DNA of 64,000 bases, taken from assembly GCA_965249925.1 (NCBI GenBank), contig OZ252260.1:372001-436000 (forward strand). The letters run 5' to 3'. A program made the translations under genes and the position numbers. Position 1 is the first letter of the stretch; each line of letters opens with the position of its first letter. Below are positions 44,100 through 53,125 of the stretch, in pieces. Under the pieces are notes generated by a model. That model was given only the letters and a program-made list of their open reading frames with translations. It did not search any database and was not told the DNA's origin. The stretch comes from Hoeflea_A sp965249925 (lineage in GTDB: Bacteria > Pseudomonadota > Alphaproteobacteria > Rhizobiales > Rhizobiaceae).

Positions 44100-45071
44100 A
44101 TGCAGACAAATCCATCCGGCATCCACGCCTATAACCAGCCGCTCGGCGGCAACAGCATGCCGCGCTTCGGCGGTCCGGCGACCATGATGCGGTTGCCGAC
44201 GCAGCACACAGCCGAAGGGCTGGACGCCTGTTTTATCGGCATTCCGATGGATATCGGCGCCTCCAACCGCGCCGGCACCCGTCATGGACCGCGCCAGATT
44301 CGCGCCGAAAGCTGCATGATCCGCCCCTACAACATGGGCACCGGCGCCGCGCCGTTCGAACGCCTGCAGGTGGCCGATATCGGCGATGTGGCGATCAACA
44401 CCTTCGACCTTAAGGCGACGATCGACCTGATCACCGACGCCTATCGCGAAATCCTCGCGGCTGGCGCCATACCGCTGACTTTGGGCGGCGACCACACGCT
44501 GACCTATCCGGTGTTGCGGGCGATTGCCGAAAAACACGGACCGGTGGCGCTGATCCATGTCGACGCCCATGCCGATACGAGCGACCGGATGTTCGGCGAA
44601 CCCATCGCCCATGGCACGCCGTTCCGGCGGGCGGTGGACGATGGCCTTTTAATCAATGACAAGGTGTTCCAGATCGGCCTACGCGGCACCGGCTACCATC
44701 CGCAGGACTATGACTGGGGCCGCGACCGCGGATTCCGCGTTATCCCGGCCGAAGAGTGCTGGCACAAGTCGCTGTCGCCGCTGATGGACGAGATCAGGGC
44801 CGCCATCGGCGACGCGCCGGTCTACCTCACCTATGATATCGACAGCCTCGATCCGGCTTTCGCGCCGGGAACCGGCACCGTCGAGATGGGTGGCCTGACC
44901 ACCATCCAGGCACTGGAGATCGTGCGTGGCTGCCAGGGGCTGTCGCTGGTCGGCGGCGATCTGGTCGAGGTGTCGCCGCCCTATGATCCGAGCGGCAACA
45001 CGGCATTGATCGGCGCCAACTTATTGTATGAGATGCTATGCGTCCTGCCGGGTGTGCGTGATACGGAATGA
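44100..45071 (+). CDS. speB: Agmatinase-family ureohydrolase (2)
   Basis: A 323-residue paralogue of the ureohydrolase at 37099. The ligand motifs are GGDHT, HVDAHADTSD and TYDIDSLDPAFAPGTGTVEM, and GGDLVEVSPPYDPSGNTALI is C-terminal. The insertion PRFGGPATMMRLPTQ near the N-terminus is found in agmatinases and guanidino-acid hydrolases. It starts the operon that continues with a periplasmic polyamine-type binding protein, so its substrate is probably the imported compound or a product of it. Urea would be the by-product; no urease is in the window. Confidence 0.85.
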   Translation: MQTNPSGIHAYNQPLGGNSMPRFGGPATMMRLPTQHTAEGLDACFIGIPMDIGASNRAGTRHGPRQIRAESCMIRPYNMGTGAAPFERLQVADIGDVAINTFDLKATIDLITDAYREILAAGAIPLTLGGDHTLTYPVLRAIAEKHGPVALIHVDAHADTSDRMFGEPIAHGTPFRRAVDDGLLINDKVFQIGLRGTGYHPQDYDWGRDRGFRVIPAEECWHKSLSPLMDEIRAAIGDAPVYLTYDIDSLDPAFAPGTGTVEMGGLTTIQALEIVRGCQGLSLVGGDLVEVSPPYDPSGNTALIGANLLYEMLCVLPGVRDTE

Positions 45072-45158
45072 AAGCCAAAAGACACACAAACGGGTAGCAA
45101 ACCCGATCGAAAGGTGGAAACGTCTGCCGGGAAAAAACCAAAGGAGGAAGGAATACCA

Positions 45159-46235
45159 ATGCTGAAATCGACACGCAGGGGCTTCATGAAGACCGCCGGT
45201 GCGGCCGGTGCCATGACGCTCGCCGCACCCTATATTGCAAGGGCCGATGACAAGACGATCCGCGTCGGCACCTATGGCGGCTATTTCGAGGATTCGTTCA
45301 AGGCCCACATCTATCCGGATTTCACCAAGGAAACCGGCATCGAGGTGGATTCGGTGGCTGTTCCGACCGGTGAGACCTGGCTGATCCAGATCCGCAATGC
45401 CGCCCGCGCCAAACAGTCGCCGGTCGATGTGACCATGATGGCCGGTATCCCGCGCATCCGCGGCAGCCTGCAGGGACAGTTCCAGGCGCTCGACGAATCG
45501 AAGCTGCCGCATGCCGCAAACCTGCCGGAACGTTTCCGCTACCGCAACGACAACGGCGAACTCTACGCCTGCGGTGCCGTCTCCTGGTACATCACCCTGT
45601 GCTCCAACACGGACGTGGTCAAGGAAGCGCCGACCAGCTGGGCCGACATGTGGGATCCGAAAAACAAGGATACGCTGGGCCTGCTCGCCCTGCCCACCAA
45701 CTCCTACCTGCTGGAGATCACCGCCGCCACCTTCCTCGGTGGCACCGATATCCTCGCCACCCGGGAAGGCATCGGCAAAGCGCTCGACAAGCTCGCCGAA
45801 GTCGGCCCGAATGTGCGCCTCTGGTACAAGGACGAGGGCTCCTTCCAGCAGGCGCTGCAGGATGGCGAGATCCCGATGGGCCAGTACTATCATGACGTTG
45901 CCGGCCTGGCGGCGGCCGACGGCTTCCCGGTCCGGTCGACCTTCCCGAAAGAAGGCGGCGTCGTCGATTCCGGCGCCTGGGTGATGCCGAACTTTGCCGA
46001 GTCGGTCGATGCCGGCCATGTCTTCATCGACTATATCTGTCAGCCGGCCATCCAGGCCAAGCTGTCGCGCAATGTCGGAACGGCACCGGTTGTCGATCGC
46101 GACAAGACGGATCTCACGGACGAGGAGTTCGCCGCCGTCTCAAGCGCCATCCCGCCGATCATTCCGCGCTATGACATTTATCTCGAGCACGGAGACTGGA
46201 TCAGTGACCGCTGGAATGAGATTATCTCCCAGTAA
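45159..46235 (+). CDS. Polyamine-type ABC transporter substrate-binding protein
   Basis: A 358-residue exported protein. The N-terminus TRRGFMKTAGAAGAMTLAAP then YIARADD looks like a Tat signal peptide (RRGFMK) with cleavage near ARA-DD. The mature sequence KTIRVGTYGGYFEDSFKAHI followed by FTKETGIEVD is the PotD/PotF-like beginning, and TSWADMWDPKNKDTLGLLAL is also typical. The ligand is unknown but is likely a polyamine or guanidino compound given the neighbours. AAAGGAGGAAGG is a strong ribosome site. The ATPase gene follows after 64 bases. Confidence 0.88.
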   Translation: MLKSTRRGFMKTAGAAGAMTLAAPYIARADDKTIRVGTYGGYFEDSFKAHIYPDFTKETGIEVDSVAVPTGETWLIQIRNAARAKQSPVDVTMMAGIPRIRGSLQGQFQALDESKLPHAANLPERFRYRNDNGELYACGAVSWYITLCSNTDVVKEAPTSWADMWDPKNKDTLGLLALPTNSYLLEITAATFLGGTDILATREGIGKALDKLAEVGPNVRLWYKDEGSFQQALQDGEIPMGQYYHDVAGLAAADGFPVRSTFPKEGGVVDSGAWVMPNFAESVDAGHVFIDYICQPAIQAKLSRNVGTAPVVDRDKTDLTDEEFAAVSSAIPPIIPRYDIYLEHGDWISDRWNEIISQ

Positions 46236-46299
46236 CAGAACTCGATAACAACAGGATGGGCGGTCGCAGGACCGGCCGTCCGATCTCCGGGGACGCCCC

Positions 46300-47358
46300 A
46301 TGAACAGCGTGCAAATTGACGGCGTGACCAAGCGCTTCGGCGCTTTCACGGCGGTGGAGGACGTGAATCTGAATTTCGACGAGGGCCGGATGATCTGTTT
46401 TCTCGGACCCTCGGGCTGCGGCAAGACCACTTTGTTGCGCATGGTGGCCGGTCTGGAGAACCCGACCGAGGGTCGCATCCGGTTCGGCGAACGCGACGTG
46501 ACGGCCGTGCCGGCGTTCAAACGGGACGTCGGCATGGTATTCCAGTCCTTCGCCCTGTTTCCGCATCTCAATGTCGAGGACAACATCACCTACGGTATGC
46601 GCATTCGCGGCGCCGGCCGCGCTGAATGCCGCAAGCGGGCGGGCGAACTGCTCGACCTGATCCATCTGCCCGATGTCGGCGACCGGCGCATATCGCAGCT
46701 CTCCGGCGGCCAACGCCAGCGGGTCGCCATCGCCCGGGCACTGGCGCTCAACCCGCGGGTCTTCCTGCTCGACGAACCGATGTCGGCGCTCGACGCCAAT
46801 CTGCGCGAGGCGATGCAGATCGAATTGCGGCAACTGCAACTGAAACTCGGCATCACCACAATCGTCGTAACCCACGACCAGACCGAGGCAATGACCATGG
46901 CCGACGAAATCGTCGTCATGGGCGACGCCAAGGTGCATCAGGTCGGCAGCCCGATGGACATCTACAAGAAGCCGGTGAACCGCTTCGTCGCCGATTTCAT
47001 CGGCACCAGCAACCTGCTGCCGGCCAAGATGGTCGACACCAACCGGGTGGCGCTCAACGGGCAAACCCTGGCCGTCGATCAGGATCCGGGGACGTTTTCC
47101 TCCGGCACCGACGTCTTGCTGCTGACCCGGCCCGAGGAGATCTTCGTCCGGCCGGCGGAGGCATCGGCCGCTGGAAACACCCTGCCCGGCACAGTCACGT
47201 TCATCCGCGATATTGGCGCGACCATTGAAATCCTGGTCGATTGCGCCGGCCATGAAGTCATTTCCGTTCTCACGCCGAAAGACTGGCCCGATGTCGAGAT
47301 CGGCATGGACGTGAAGGTCGAAATGCCGGCCGGGGCCTGTTCGGTGCTGGCGGTCTGA
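46300..47358 (+). CDS. ABC transporter ATP-binding protein (PotA-like)
   Basis: A 352-residue ATPase. Walker A is GPSGCGKTT, the Q-loop is VFQSFALFPH, the signature is LSGGQRQR, Walker B is VFLLDEPMSALD and the H-loop is VVTHDQTEAM. The C-terminal TOBE domain (about 250-352) contains VLLLTRPEEIFVRP. It energises import through the two permeases encoded next. Its stop codon shares the TGATG with the first permease start. Confidence 0.92.
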   Translation: MNSVQIDGVTKRFGAFTAVEDVNLNFDEGRMICFLGPSGCGKTTLLRMVAGLENPTEGRIRFGERDVTAVPAFKRDVGMVFQSFALFPHLNVEDNITYGMRIRGAGRAECRKRAGELLDLIHLPDVGDRRISQLSGGQRQRVAIARALALNPRVFLLDEPMSALDANLREAMQIELRQLQLKLGITTIVVTHDQTEAMTMADEIVVMGDAKVHQVGSPMDIYKKPVNRFVADFIGTSNLLPAKMVDTNRVALNGQTLAVDQDPGTFSSGTDVLLLTRPEEIFVRPAEASAAGNTLPGTVTFIRDIGATIEILVDCAGHEVISVLTPKDWPDVEIGMDVKVEMPAGACSVLAV

Positions 47359-48212
47359 TGTCGAACGTGTCGCAACCGCCACGCCTCGGGCTTGCCGCCG
47401 CCCTGACCCCGTCCGTCGTCGCCATCGGCATCTTTTTCCTGGTGCCGTTCATTCTGGTGCTGCTGGTCAGCGTCGCCCATCAGCAACAAAGCGGCGATTT
47501 CGTCTTCGGCTTCGACACCGCCCATTATCAGCGGCTGTTCACCAGCACGTTTATCGAGCGCGCCGTCTTTTCGGCCGGTATTTCGGCGACGATCGCGGTG
47601 CTCAGCCTGATCATCGCCTTCCCCTTCACCTACATGCTGACCCGCTTCTCGCGGCCGGTGAAAATCCTCTGGCTCATCTACATCCTGGCGCAACTGTCGC
47701 TGTCGGAAGTGCTGATCGCCTTCAGCTGGCAGGTGCTGTTTTCCAAGACCGCCGGGTTGTCCAACATTCCCGCCTGGCTCGGCCTGATCGATTCGTCCTT
47801 TGCCATGGCACCGTCCGCCGCGGCGGTGGTGGTCGCCCTCGTCTATCTGGTCATCCCGTTCGCGGTGCTGCTGCTGTTTCCGTCGCTGAGCCGCCTCGAC
47901 CACAGTGTCGTGGAAGCGGCGCAGACCATGGGCGCATCGCCCGTGAAAACCTTTTTCACCGTCGTGCTGCCGATGTCGCGCATTACCCTGATTTCCAGCG
48001 GCATCACCATTTTCGTGCTGACGCTGGGCGCCATCATCGTGCCGCAGGTGCTGGGGCGCCCGAAACACTGGACGCTGTCGGTGCTGATCACCGACCAGGC
48101 GATCTACAACTCCAACATGCCATTTGCCGCAGCCCTGGCGGTGCTGCTTCTGCTGATCAGCACCGCCGTCATCGCCGTGGCCCGCTGGCTCGGTCGTCGG
48201 GAGGGTCGCTGA
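47358..48212 (+). CDS. ABC transporter permease (PotB-like)
   Basis: A 284-residue inner-membrane permease with six helices, starting LGLAAALTPSVVAIGIFFLV then PFILVLLVS. The EAA loop VVEAAQTMGASPVKTFFTVV then LPMSR (E-A-A-x3-G) contacts the ATPase. One-base overlap with the ATPase gene and a one-base gap to the second permease show tight coupling. Confidence 0.9.
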   Translation: MSNVSQPPRLGLAAALTPSVVAIGIFFLVPFILVLLVSVAHQQQSGDFVFGFDTAHYQRLFTSTFIERAVFSAGISATIAVLSLIIAFPFTYMLTRFSRPVKILWLIYILAQLSLSEVLIAFSWQVLFSKTAGLSNIPAWLGLIDSSFAMAPSAAAVVVALVYLVIPFAVLLLFPSLSRLDHSVVEAAQTMGASPVKTFFTVVLPMSRITLISSGITIFVLTLGAIIVPQVLGRPKHWTLSVLITDQAIYNSNMPFAAALAVLLLLISTAVIAVARWLGRREGR

Positions 48213-48213
48213 C

Positions 48214-49002
48214 ATGCGGATCCTGCGGCAACTCTATTTGTGGATCTTCGCCCTGTTCCTGATCGGCCCGATCGTTGTCGTGACAGCCGTGTCGTTCAAC
48301 GCCCGGAAGTTCCTGTCGTTTCCGCCGAAGGGATTTTCGCTGCGCTGGTATGTCGATATCTTCCTCGAGGAAGACTGGTTTGCGGCGCTGCTCAACAGCC
48401 TTGCCATTGCCACCTGCGCAGCGGCGCTCGCCGTGCTGGTCGCCATGCCGGTCGCCTACACCGCGTGGCGCTACGGCTTTTTCTACGCCAAGGCGCTGTT
48501 CAGCCTCGGCGTCGCGCCGTTCATCCTGCCGCCGGTGATCATGGCACTTGCCTTTCTGCTGTTCTTCACCTCGGTCCAGGTGCATGGCCTGATGATCAAC
48601 GTGATCATCGCCCATATGATTTTTCTGCTGGCCCTGCCGCTGGTGACCATTTCCTTAGGCCTTGAGAGCATCGATCGGGAACTGCTGGAGGCCAGCCACT
48701 CCCTCGGCGCCGACAACTGGACGATGTTTCGCACGGTGATCGCCCCGATGGTTCTGCCCTACGCCGTCGCCGGCTTTGCCTTCTGCTTCGTGCTCAGCCT
48801 CAACGAATACATTATCGCCCTGATGACGGTCGGCTTCACCGTCGAGACGCTGCCGATCAAGATCTTCAACGCCCTGCGGTACGGCTATACGCCGATCATC
48901 GCATCCGTCGCCGTGGTGTTCCTGCTGCTCAACATCATCACCTTCGGGCTGATTGCCCGGTTCAGCAGCTTGCCGCGCCTGCTGGGTGCGCTGGACGAAT
49001 GA
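48214..49002 (+). CDS. ABC transporter permease (PotC-like)
   Basis: A 262-residue permease with six helices. LYLWIFALFLIGPIVVVTAV then SFNARKFLSFPPKGFSLRWY is the classical PotC-type opening, and the EAA loop is LLEASHSLGADNWTMFRTVI then APM. It overlaps the amidase gene start by four bases, which places the amidase in the same operon. Confidence 0.9.
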   Translation: MRILRQLYLWIFALFLIGPIVVVTAVSFNARKFLSFPPKGFSLRWYVDIFLEEDWFAALLNSLAIATCAAALAVLVAMPVAYTAWRYGFFYAKALFSLGVAPFILPPVIMALAFLLFFTSVQVHGLMINVIIAHMIFLLALPLVTISLGLESIDRELLEASHSLGADNWTMFRTVIAPMVLPYAVAGFAFCFVLSLNEYIIALMTVGFTVETLPIKIFNALRYGYTPIIASVAVVFLLLNIITFGLIARFSSLPRLLGALDE

Positions 49003-49790
49003 GCCCGTCGGACGAAAACCTGCGGCTCGGATTGGTCCAGCACGCCGGATCGCCGGACGGTGTGAACGGCAATCTCGCGATCATCGAGCAGGCCGCTGCG
49101 GAAGCCGCCCGCAGACATATCGATCTGCTGGTCTTTCCGGAATGCTTCCTGACCGGATATTGGCGATCCGGCGCACTCGGCGCGATCGCCGCGAGCGTCG
49201 ACAAGCCTGTGATTGACCGCCTGGAGGCCTGCGCCAGCCAAACGGGCGTGGCACTGGTGGTGGGCAGCTACGAACTGCGCGGTCAGGCCGTTTTCAATTC
49301 CGCGTTTTGCGTCATGCCGCGGGAAGGCTGCATTGCCCGCTATAGCAAGCGAGCGCTTTACGGCGAATGGGAGCGCACGGTATTCACGCCCGGTAGAAGC
49401 ACAACGCAGTTCGATTACAAGGGTTTCAAAATCGGCCTGCTGATTTGCTACGACGTCGAGTTTCCGGAACTGGTCCGCGAACAGGCCCGCCTGGGCTCGG
49501 ATCTGGTCCTGGTCCCAACGGCCCTCATGCAACCCTATGCCTACATCGCGGATTACGTCGTTCCGGCGCGGGCGATCGAAAACCAAATATTCGTGGCCTA
49601 TGCCAACCGCATCGGGGGCGAAGGCCCATTCCGTTACGTCGGACGAAGCCTGATTTGCGGACCGACCGGGCCGGTCGCCGGCGCAACCGCTGCCGACGAT
49701 GAGACGATGATCGCAGCCAGTCTGAGCCGATCGGTTTTGCAGCAAAGCCGTGACGATTTCAGCTATATCGTTGACGTCCCGCCGCTTTAG
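48999..49790 (+). CDS. Carbon-nitrogen hydrolase (nitrilase superfamily amidase)
   Basis: A 263-residue amidase with the catalytic triad Glu48 (LLVFPECFLTGY), Lys117 (RYSKRALYGEWE) and Cys150 (GLLICYDVEFPE). VVPARAIENQIFVAYANRIG is also family-typical. N-carbamoylputrescine amidase is one member of the superfamily and would suit a polyamine route, but plain aliphatic amidases look similar. Its translational coupling to the permease gene suggests it acts on the imported compound or its breakdown product. Confidence 0.82.
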   Translation: MSPSDENLRLGLVQHAGSPDGVNGNLAIIEQAAAEAARRHIDLLVFPECFLTGYWRSGALGAIAASVDKPVIDRLEACASQTGVALVVGSYELRGQAVFNSAFCVMPREGCIARYSKRALYGEWERTVFTPGRSTTQFDYKGFKIGLLICYDVEFPELVREQARLGSDLVLVPTALMQPYAYIADYVVPARAIENQIFVAYANRIGGEGPFRYVGRSLICGPTGPVAGATAADDETMIAASLSRSVLQQSRDDFSYIVDVPPL

Positions 49791-49851
49791 AGCAACCGGC
49801 GCGATTGCGCGCGATCAATTCAGAAGCCGGCGAAACGTGTTAAGCTGATTT

Positions 49852-51465
49852 ATGGACATTCAGCTGCTGCAAGCGCTCGGTGGCCTGGGGTTGTTTTTGC
49901 TGGGCATGACGATGTTGACCGACGGTTTGCGGTCGCTCGCCGGCAACGCCCTACGCAGGCTGTTGCGCAGCTACACACGCAGTCCTCTCAGTGGCGCCAC
50001 TGCCGGTGCCGCGGCAACCGCGTTGCTTCAGTCCTCCAGTGCCACAACGGTGGCGACGGTCGGTTTCGTCGGCGCCGGACTGATCAGCTTTTCGAACGCG
50101 CTGGGAATCATCTTCGGCGCCAACATCGGCACAACGGTGACCGGTTGGCTGGTCGCCATCCTCGGTTTCAAACTGCATCTCGGCACGGTGGTCACGCCGC
50201 TGGTGTTGGTCGGTGCGCTGATGCGGGTGTTCGGCAAGGGCCGCTGGCGGCATATCGGCTGGGCGATGGCCGGCTTCAGCCTGCTGTTCGTCGGTATCGA
50301 TGCCATGCAGGAGGGTATGGCGGTTCTGAAAGATGTCGTCAGCCCCTCGGTTTTCCCCGGCGACACATTGCTAGGCCGGCTCCAACTGGTGTTCCTCGGC
50401 ATTGCCATCACCTTGGTCACACAATCCTCCAGTGCCGGTGTCGCCGTCGCCCTGGCGGCTCTTTCGTCGGGGTCCATTTCCTTTCCCCAGGCTGCGGCCA
50501 TGGTCATCGGCATGGATGTCGGAACGACTTTCACCGCGGCTCTGGCGACGCTCGGCGGTGCGACCGCAACGCGCCGGACCGGCTATGCCCATGTCATCTA
50601 CAATATTTTGACGGGCATTATGGCCTTTATCCTGCTCACACCCCTGGGCTGGCTGTTCGACGCCGGCGTGATCACGGCGTTCGACCCGCAATTGGCGCTG
50701 GTGGCTTTTCACACCTGTTTCAATCTGCTTGGCGTGCTCGTCGTGATCGGGGTCACCGACCGGTTTGCGGCGCTTGTCATCCGTCTCGTTCCCGAACGCG
50801 GCCCCCGTCTCACTGCCCGACTGGATGATCGGTTGCTTTCCGAAACCGCTGTGGCCATGGATGCGCTGGTCGATACGGTCTCGGGAATCGCCGATGCGGT
50901 TTTTACCGGACTCGCCATTCGGCTTGCCGCCGACGAACCAGGCGAACCGGATCAAATAAGCACTGTCGGGGAAGCGCTTGAAACAACCAAACGCTACTCG
51001 GACCAGATCCAGATCACATCTGAAGACACGGCGCTTCGGCTGCGCCGATCGTCCGCCATCCACACGCTCGATCACCTGCAGCGCCTTGATCAGCGCTGCA
51101 AGAAGGAAGACCGGATAGAAACGATTCTGAATGATCCCGAACTATCGGAAATTGGACGGACGCTTGCTGGCAAACTGCGCCGCCTGAAGCCCGGTCAACT
51201 GACCGAACAGGAGGAAACCGATTTTGATCGTTTGCGGGCCCAATTGCGCGAAGCGCGTCACAGCTATCGTCAACGCATGATTGCGCAGACGCCCGACGGC
51301 CAATCCGATGTGGACGGCATCATCAAACGGATGGACGCCATGCGGTGGCTGCACCGGGTCTCCTATCACATCTGGCGCATTGTGCATCACTTGCGCCCGG
51401 CGGAGAGCGGGGTGGCCGAGGTCGACAAACAGAGCGAGGCGGAACTGGAGGCTCACGAATACTGA
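49852..51465 (+). CDS. Na+/phosphate cotransporter family protein with PhoU-like tail
   Basis: A 537-residue membrane protein. Two inverted repeats carry the family motif: LLQSSSATTVATVGFVGAGL near 58 and LVTQSSSAGVAVALAALSSG near 185, each followed by GANIGTT / GMDVGTT. A soluble helical C-terminal region from about 320 resembles PhoU. It belongs to the NptA/YjbB group that moves phosphate with sodium. It lies upstream of a CYTH-CHAD gene whose promoter has a Pho-box-like sequence, so both may serve phosphate or polyphosphate homeostasis. Confidence 0.88.
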   Translation: MDIQLLQALGGLGLFLLGMTMLTDGLRSLAGNALRRLLRSYTRSPLSGATAGAAATALLQSSSATTVATVGFVGAGLISFSNALGIIFGANIGTTVTGWLVAILGFKLHLGTVVTPLVLVGALMRVFGKGRWRHIGWAMAGFSLLFVGIDAMQEGMAVLKDVVSPSVFPGDTLLGRLQLVFLGIAITLVTQSSSAGVAVALAALSSGSISFPQAAAMVIGMDVGTTFTAALATLGGATATRRTGYAHVIYNILTGIMAFILLTPLGWLFDAGVITAFDPQLALVAFHTCFNLLGVLVVIGVTDRFAALVIRLVPERGPRLTARLDDRLLSETAVAMDALVDTVSGIADAVFTGLAIRLAADEPGEPDQISTVGEALETTKRYSDQIQITSEDTALRLRRSSAIHTLDHLQRLDQRCKKEDRIETILNDPELSEIGRTLAGKLRRLKPGQLTEQEETDFDRLRAQLREARHSYRQRMIAQTPDGQSDVDGIIKRMDAMRWLHRVSYHIWRIVHHLRPAESGVAEVDKQSEAELEAHEY

Positions 51466-51487
51466 TCCCCGGCGGTCGCTTGTAGGA

Positions 51488-51505
51488 CTGTCACCGAATT
51501 GTTAC
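51488..51505 (+). promoter_or_regulatory. Pho-box-like direct repeat
   Basis: CTGTCAC-CGAA-TTGTTAC: two 7-base half-sites with 11-base periodicity, close to the PhoB consensus CTGTCAT-N4-CTGTCAT. It begins 59 bases upstream of the CYTH-CHAD start codon, a usual place for a PhoB activator site. Confidence 0.6.
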
Positions 51506-51546
51506 AAACGCGCGCGTCTTTCTGTTGCTAACGCGGTCGCAAAGAG

Positions 51547-53106
51547 ATGGGCAACAAGGAACTGGAACTCAAGCTCGAGGTCGGTGCGGATGACATCCGG
51601 CGGCTGTCCCGTCGCGCGGCATTTCGCCGGCTATCCGCCGGCAAGAAGACCTACCGGCAGTTGCGATCGATCTATTTCGACACGCCCGATTTGCGGCTGC
51701 ATCGCGAAAAGGCCTCGCTGCGCGTCCGCAAGGACGGCGAGCGGTGGGTACAGACGCTGAAACGCGGCACCAGCCTCGAACACGGCCTCTCCAATCCGAT
51801 CGAGATCGAATACGAATTGACGGGGCCGAAATTGGACATCTCCCGGATCGATGATCCGGTGCTCAAACCATGGCTCTGTGAACTGGTCGGCGACCAGCCT
51901 CTGCAGCCGGTGTTTGAAACCAATATGAAGCGCGCCACCAGCCTGTTGACGGTAGACGGCAGCGGCACTGTCGAAGTGGCGATTGATCAGGGCGCGGTTC
52001 AGAACCAAGAGCGCAGACAACCATTCAACGAGATCGAGCTGGAACTGAAATCCGGTGATCCGCACACACTGCTGACCATCTCGGAGGCGCTGTTCGCGCC
52101 GGATTCCATCACCCCGTCCGACAGAAGTAAGGCGGAACGCGGATACGCGTTGCTGCGGCAGGACGGCGACCTACGGCCGCAGCAACCCAAGCCGCACGGT
52201 TATTCCCGGCCCGACCTGACACCGCAGATCCCGGTCGAGCAGGCGCTCAAAATGATCGGCCGGGCGGCCGCGCGCCAGATTCTGGGCAACTGGCAGGCCC
52301 TCTTAACCTCGGACGAACCCGAAGTGCCGCACCAGTTGCGCATCGGTCTGCGGCGGCTACGCACGGCGCTGAAGATATTCCAGTCGTCGACCGACATTGA
52401 CAGCCTCAGGCCGATCTCGGCGATGGCACGTGATCTCGGCCGCATCGTCGGCGAACTGCGCAACGCCGACGTCCTGCTCAATGACATTGTCACTCCGGCA
52501 TTGGCCGAGCTGGGCATCAAGAAACGGCATGCTGCCCTGATCGATTTCCTGGAACAGGACCGGGTACGCCAGCGCGAAACGGTGCGGCGGGCGCTGCGCG
52601 ACAAGCACTGGACGCCGCTGAAACTCAATTGCATGCTGTTCGACCAGGCGGTGGACCGGGCAATTATCGGCCGTGCCCTGCCGGACCAGGTGATGCGGAT
52701 GTCCTCACTCGAACTCGACCGGGCATGGCGCAAGGCCCGCAACAGGGGGCGTGGCTTCGCCCGACTGAAGATCAGCGAGCGCCACGAACTGCGCAAGGCC
52801 CTGAAAGAACTGCGCTACACGTTCGATCCGTTCCTGGCGCTTTACAAGACCGAGGCCGCAAAGGAATTTCTCAACGATCTCAAGAGATTGCAGGACGTCT
52901 TCGGGTACCTGAATGATGTCGCCATGGCGGAGAGCCTGGAGGACACGATCGCCCGAAATCATCCCCAACGCAAAGACCTCAACAAGGCCGTCGCGGAGAT
53001 CTGCAAGTGGCATCGCAAACGGGCCAAGGCTGCCATGAAGAAGGCCGATACCCGCTGGCACAAGCTGGTCGACGACCAGAAATTCTGGCGCGAGGCGGCG
53101 GCTTAG
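51547..53106 (+). CDS. CYTH and CHAD domain-containing protein
   Basis: A 519-residue protein. The CYTH domain (about 1-205) starts with the tunnel motif NKELELKLEV (ExExK), followed by YFDTPDLRLHREKASLRVRK and the strand EIELELKSG. The CHAD domain (about 225-519) has repeated histidine-rich helices, EVPHQLRIGLRRLRTALKIF and ERHELRKALKELRYTFDPFL. CYTH domains hydrolyse inorganic triphosphate, and CHAD domains bind polyphosphate and polyphosphate granules. The Pho-box-like site upstream and the Na/Pi cotransporter before it support a role in phosphate metabolism. Confidence 0.9.
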   Translation: MGNKELELKLEVGADDIRRLSRRAAFRRLSAGKKTYRQLRSIYFDTPDLRLHREKASLRVRKDGERWVQTLKRGTSLEHGLSNPIEIEYELTGPKLDISRIDDPVLKPWLCELVGDQPLQPVFETNMKRATSLLTVDGSGTVEVAIDQGAVQNQERRQPFNEIELELKSGDPHTLLTISEALFAPDSITPSDRSKAERGYALLRQDGDLRPQQPKPHGYSRPDLTPQIPVEQALKMIGRAAARQILGNWQALLTSDEPEVPHQLRIGLRRLRTALKIFQSSTDIDSLRPISAMARDLGRIVGELRNADVLLNDIVTPALAELGIKKRHAALIDFLEQDRVRQRETVRRALRDKHWTPLKLNCMLFDQAVDRAIIGRALPDQVMRMSSLELDRAWRKARNRGRGFARLKISERHELRKALKELRYTFDPFLALYKTEAAKEFLNDLKRLQDVFGYLNDVAMAESLEDTIARNHPQRKDLNKAVAEICKWHRKRAKAAMKKADTRWHKLVDDQKFWREAAA

Positions 53107-53125
53107 AGCAACGGCGCGAGACCCT

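Noticed and set aside
47079..48215. A 378-codon minus-strand frame opposite the transporter genes
   Set aside because: Composed of low-complexity polar text; the plus strand has two conserved ABC genes.
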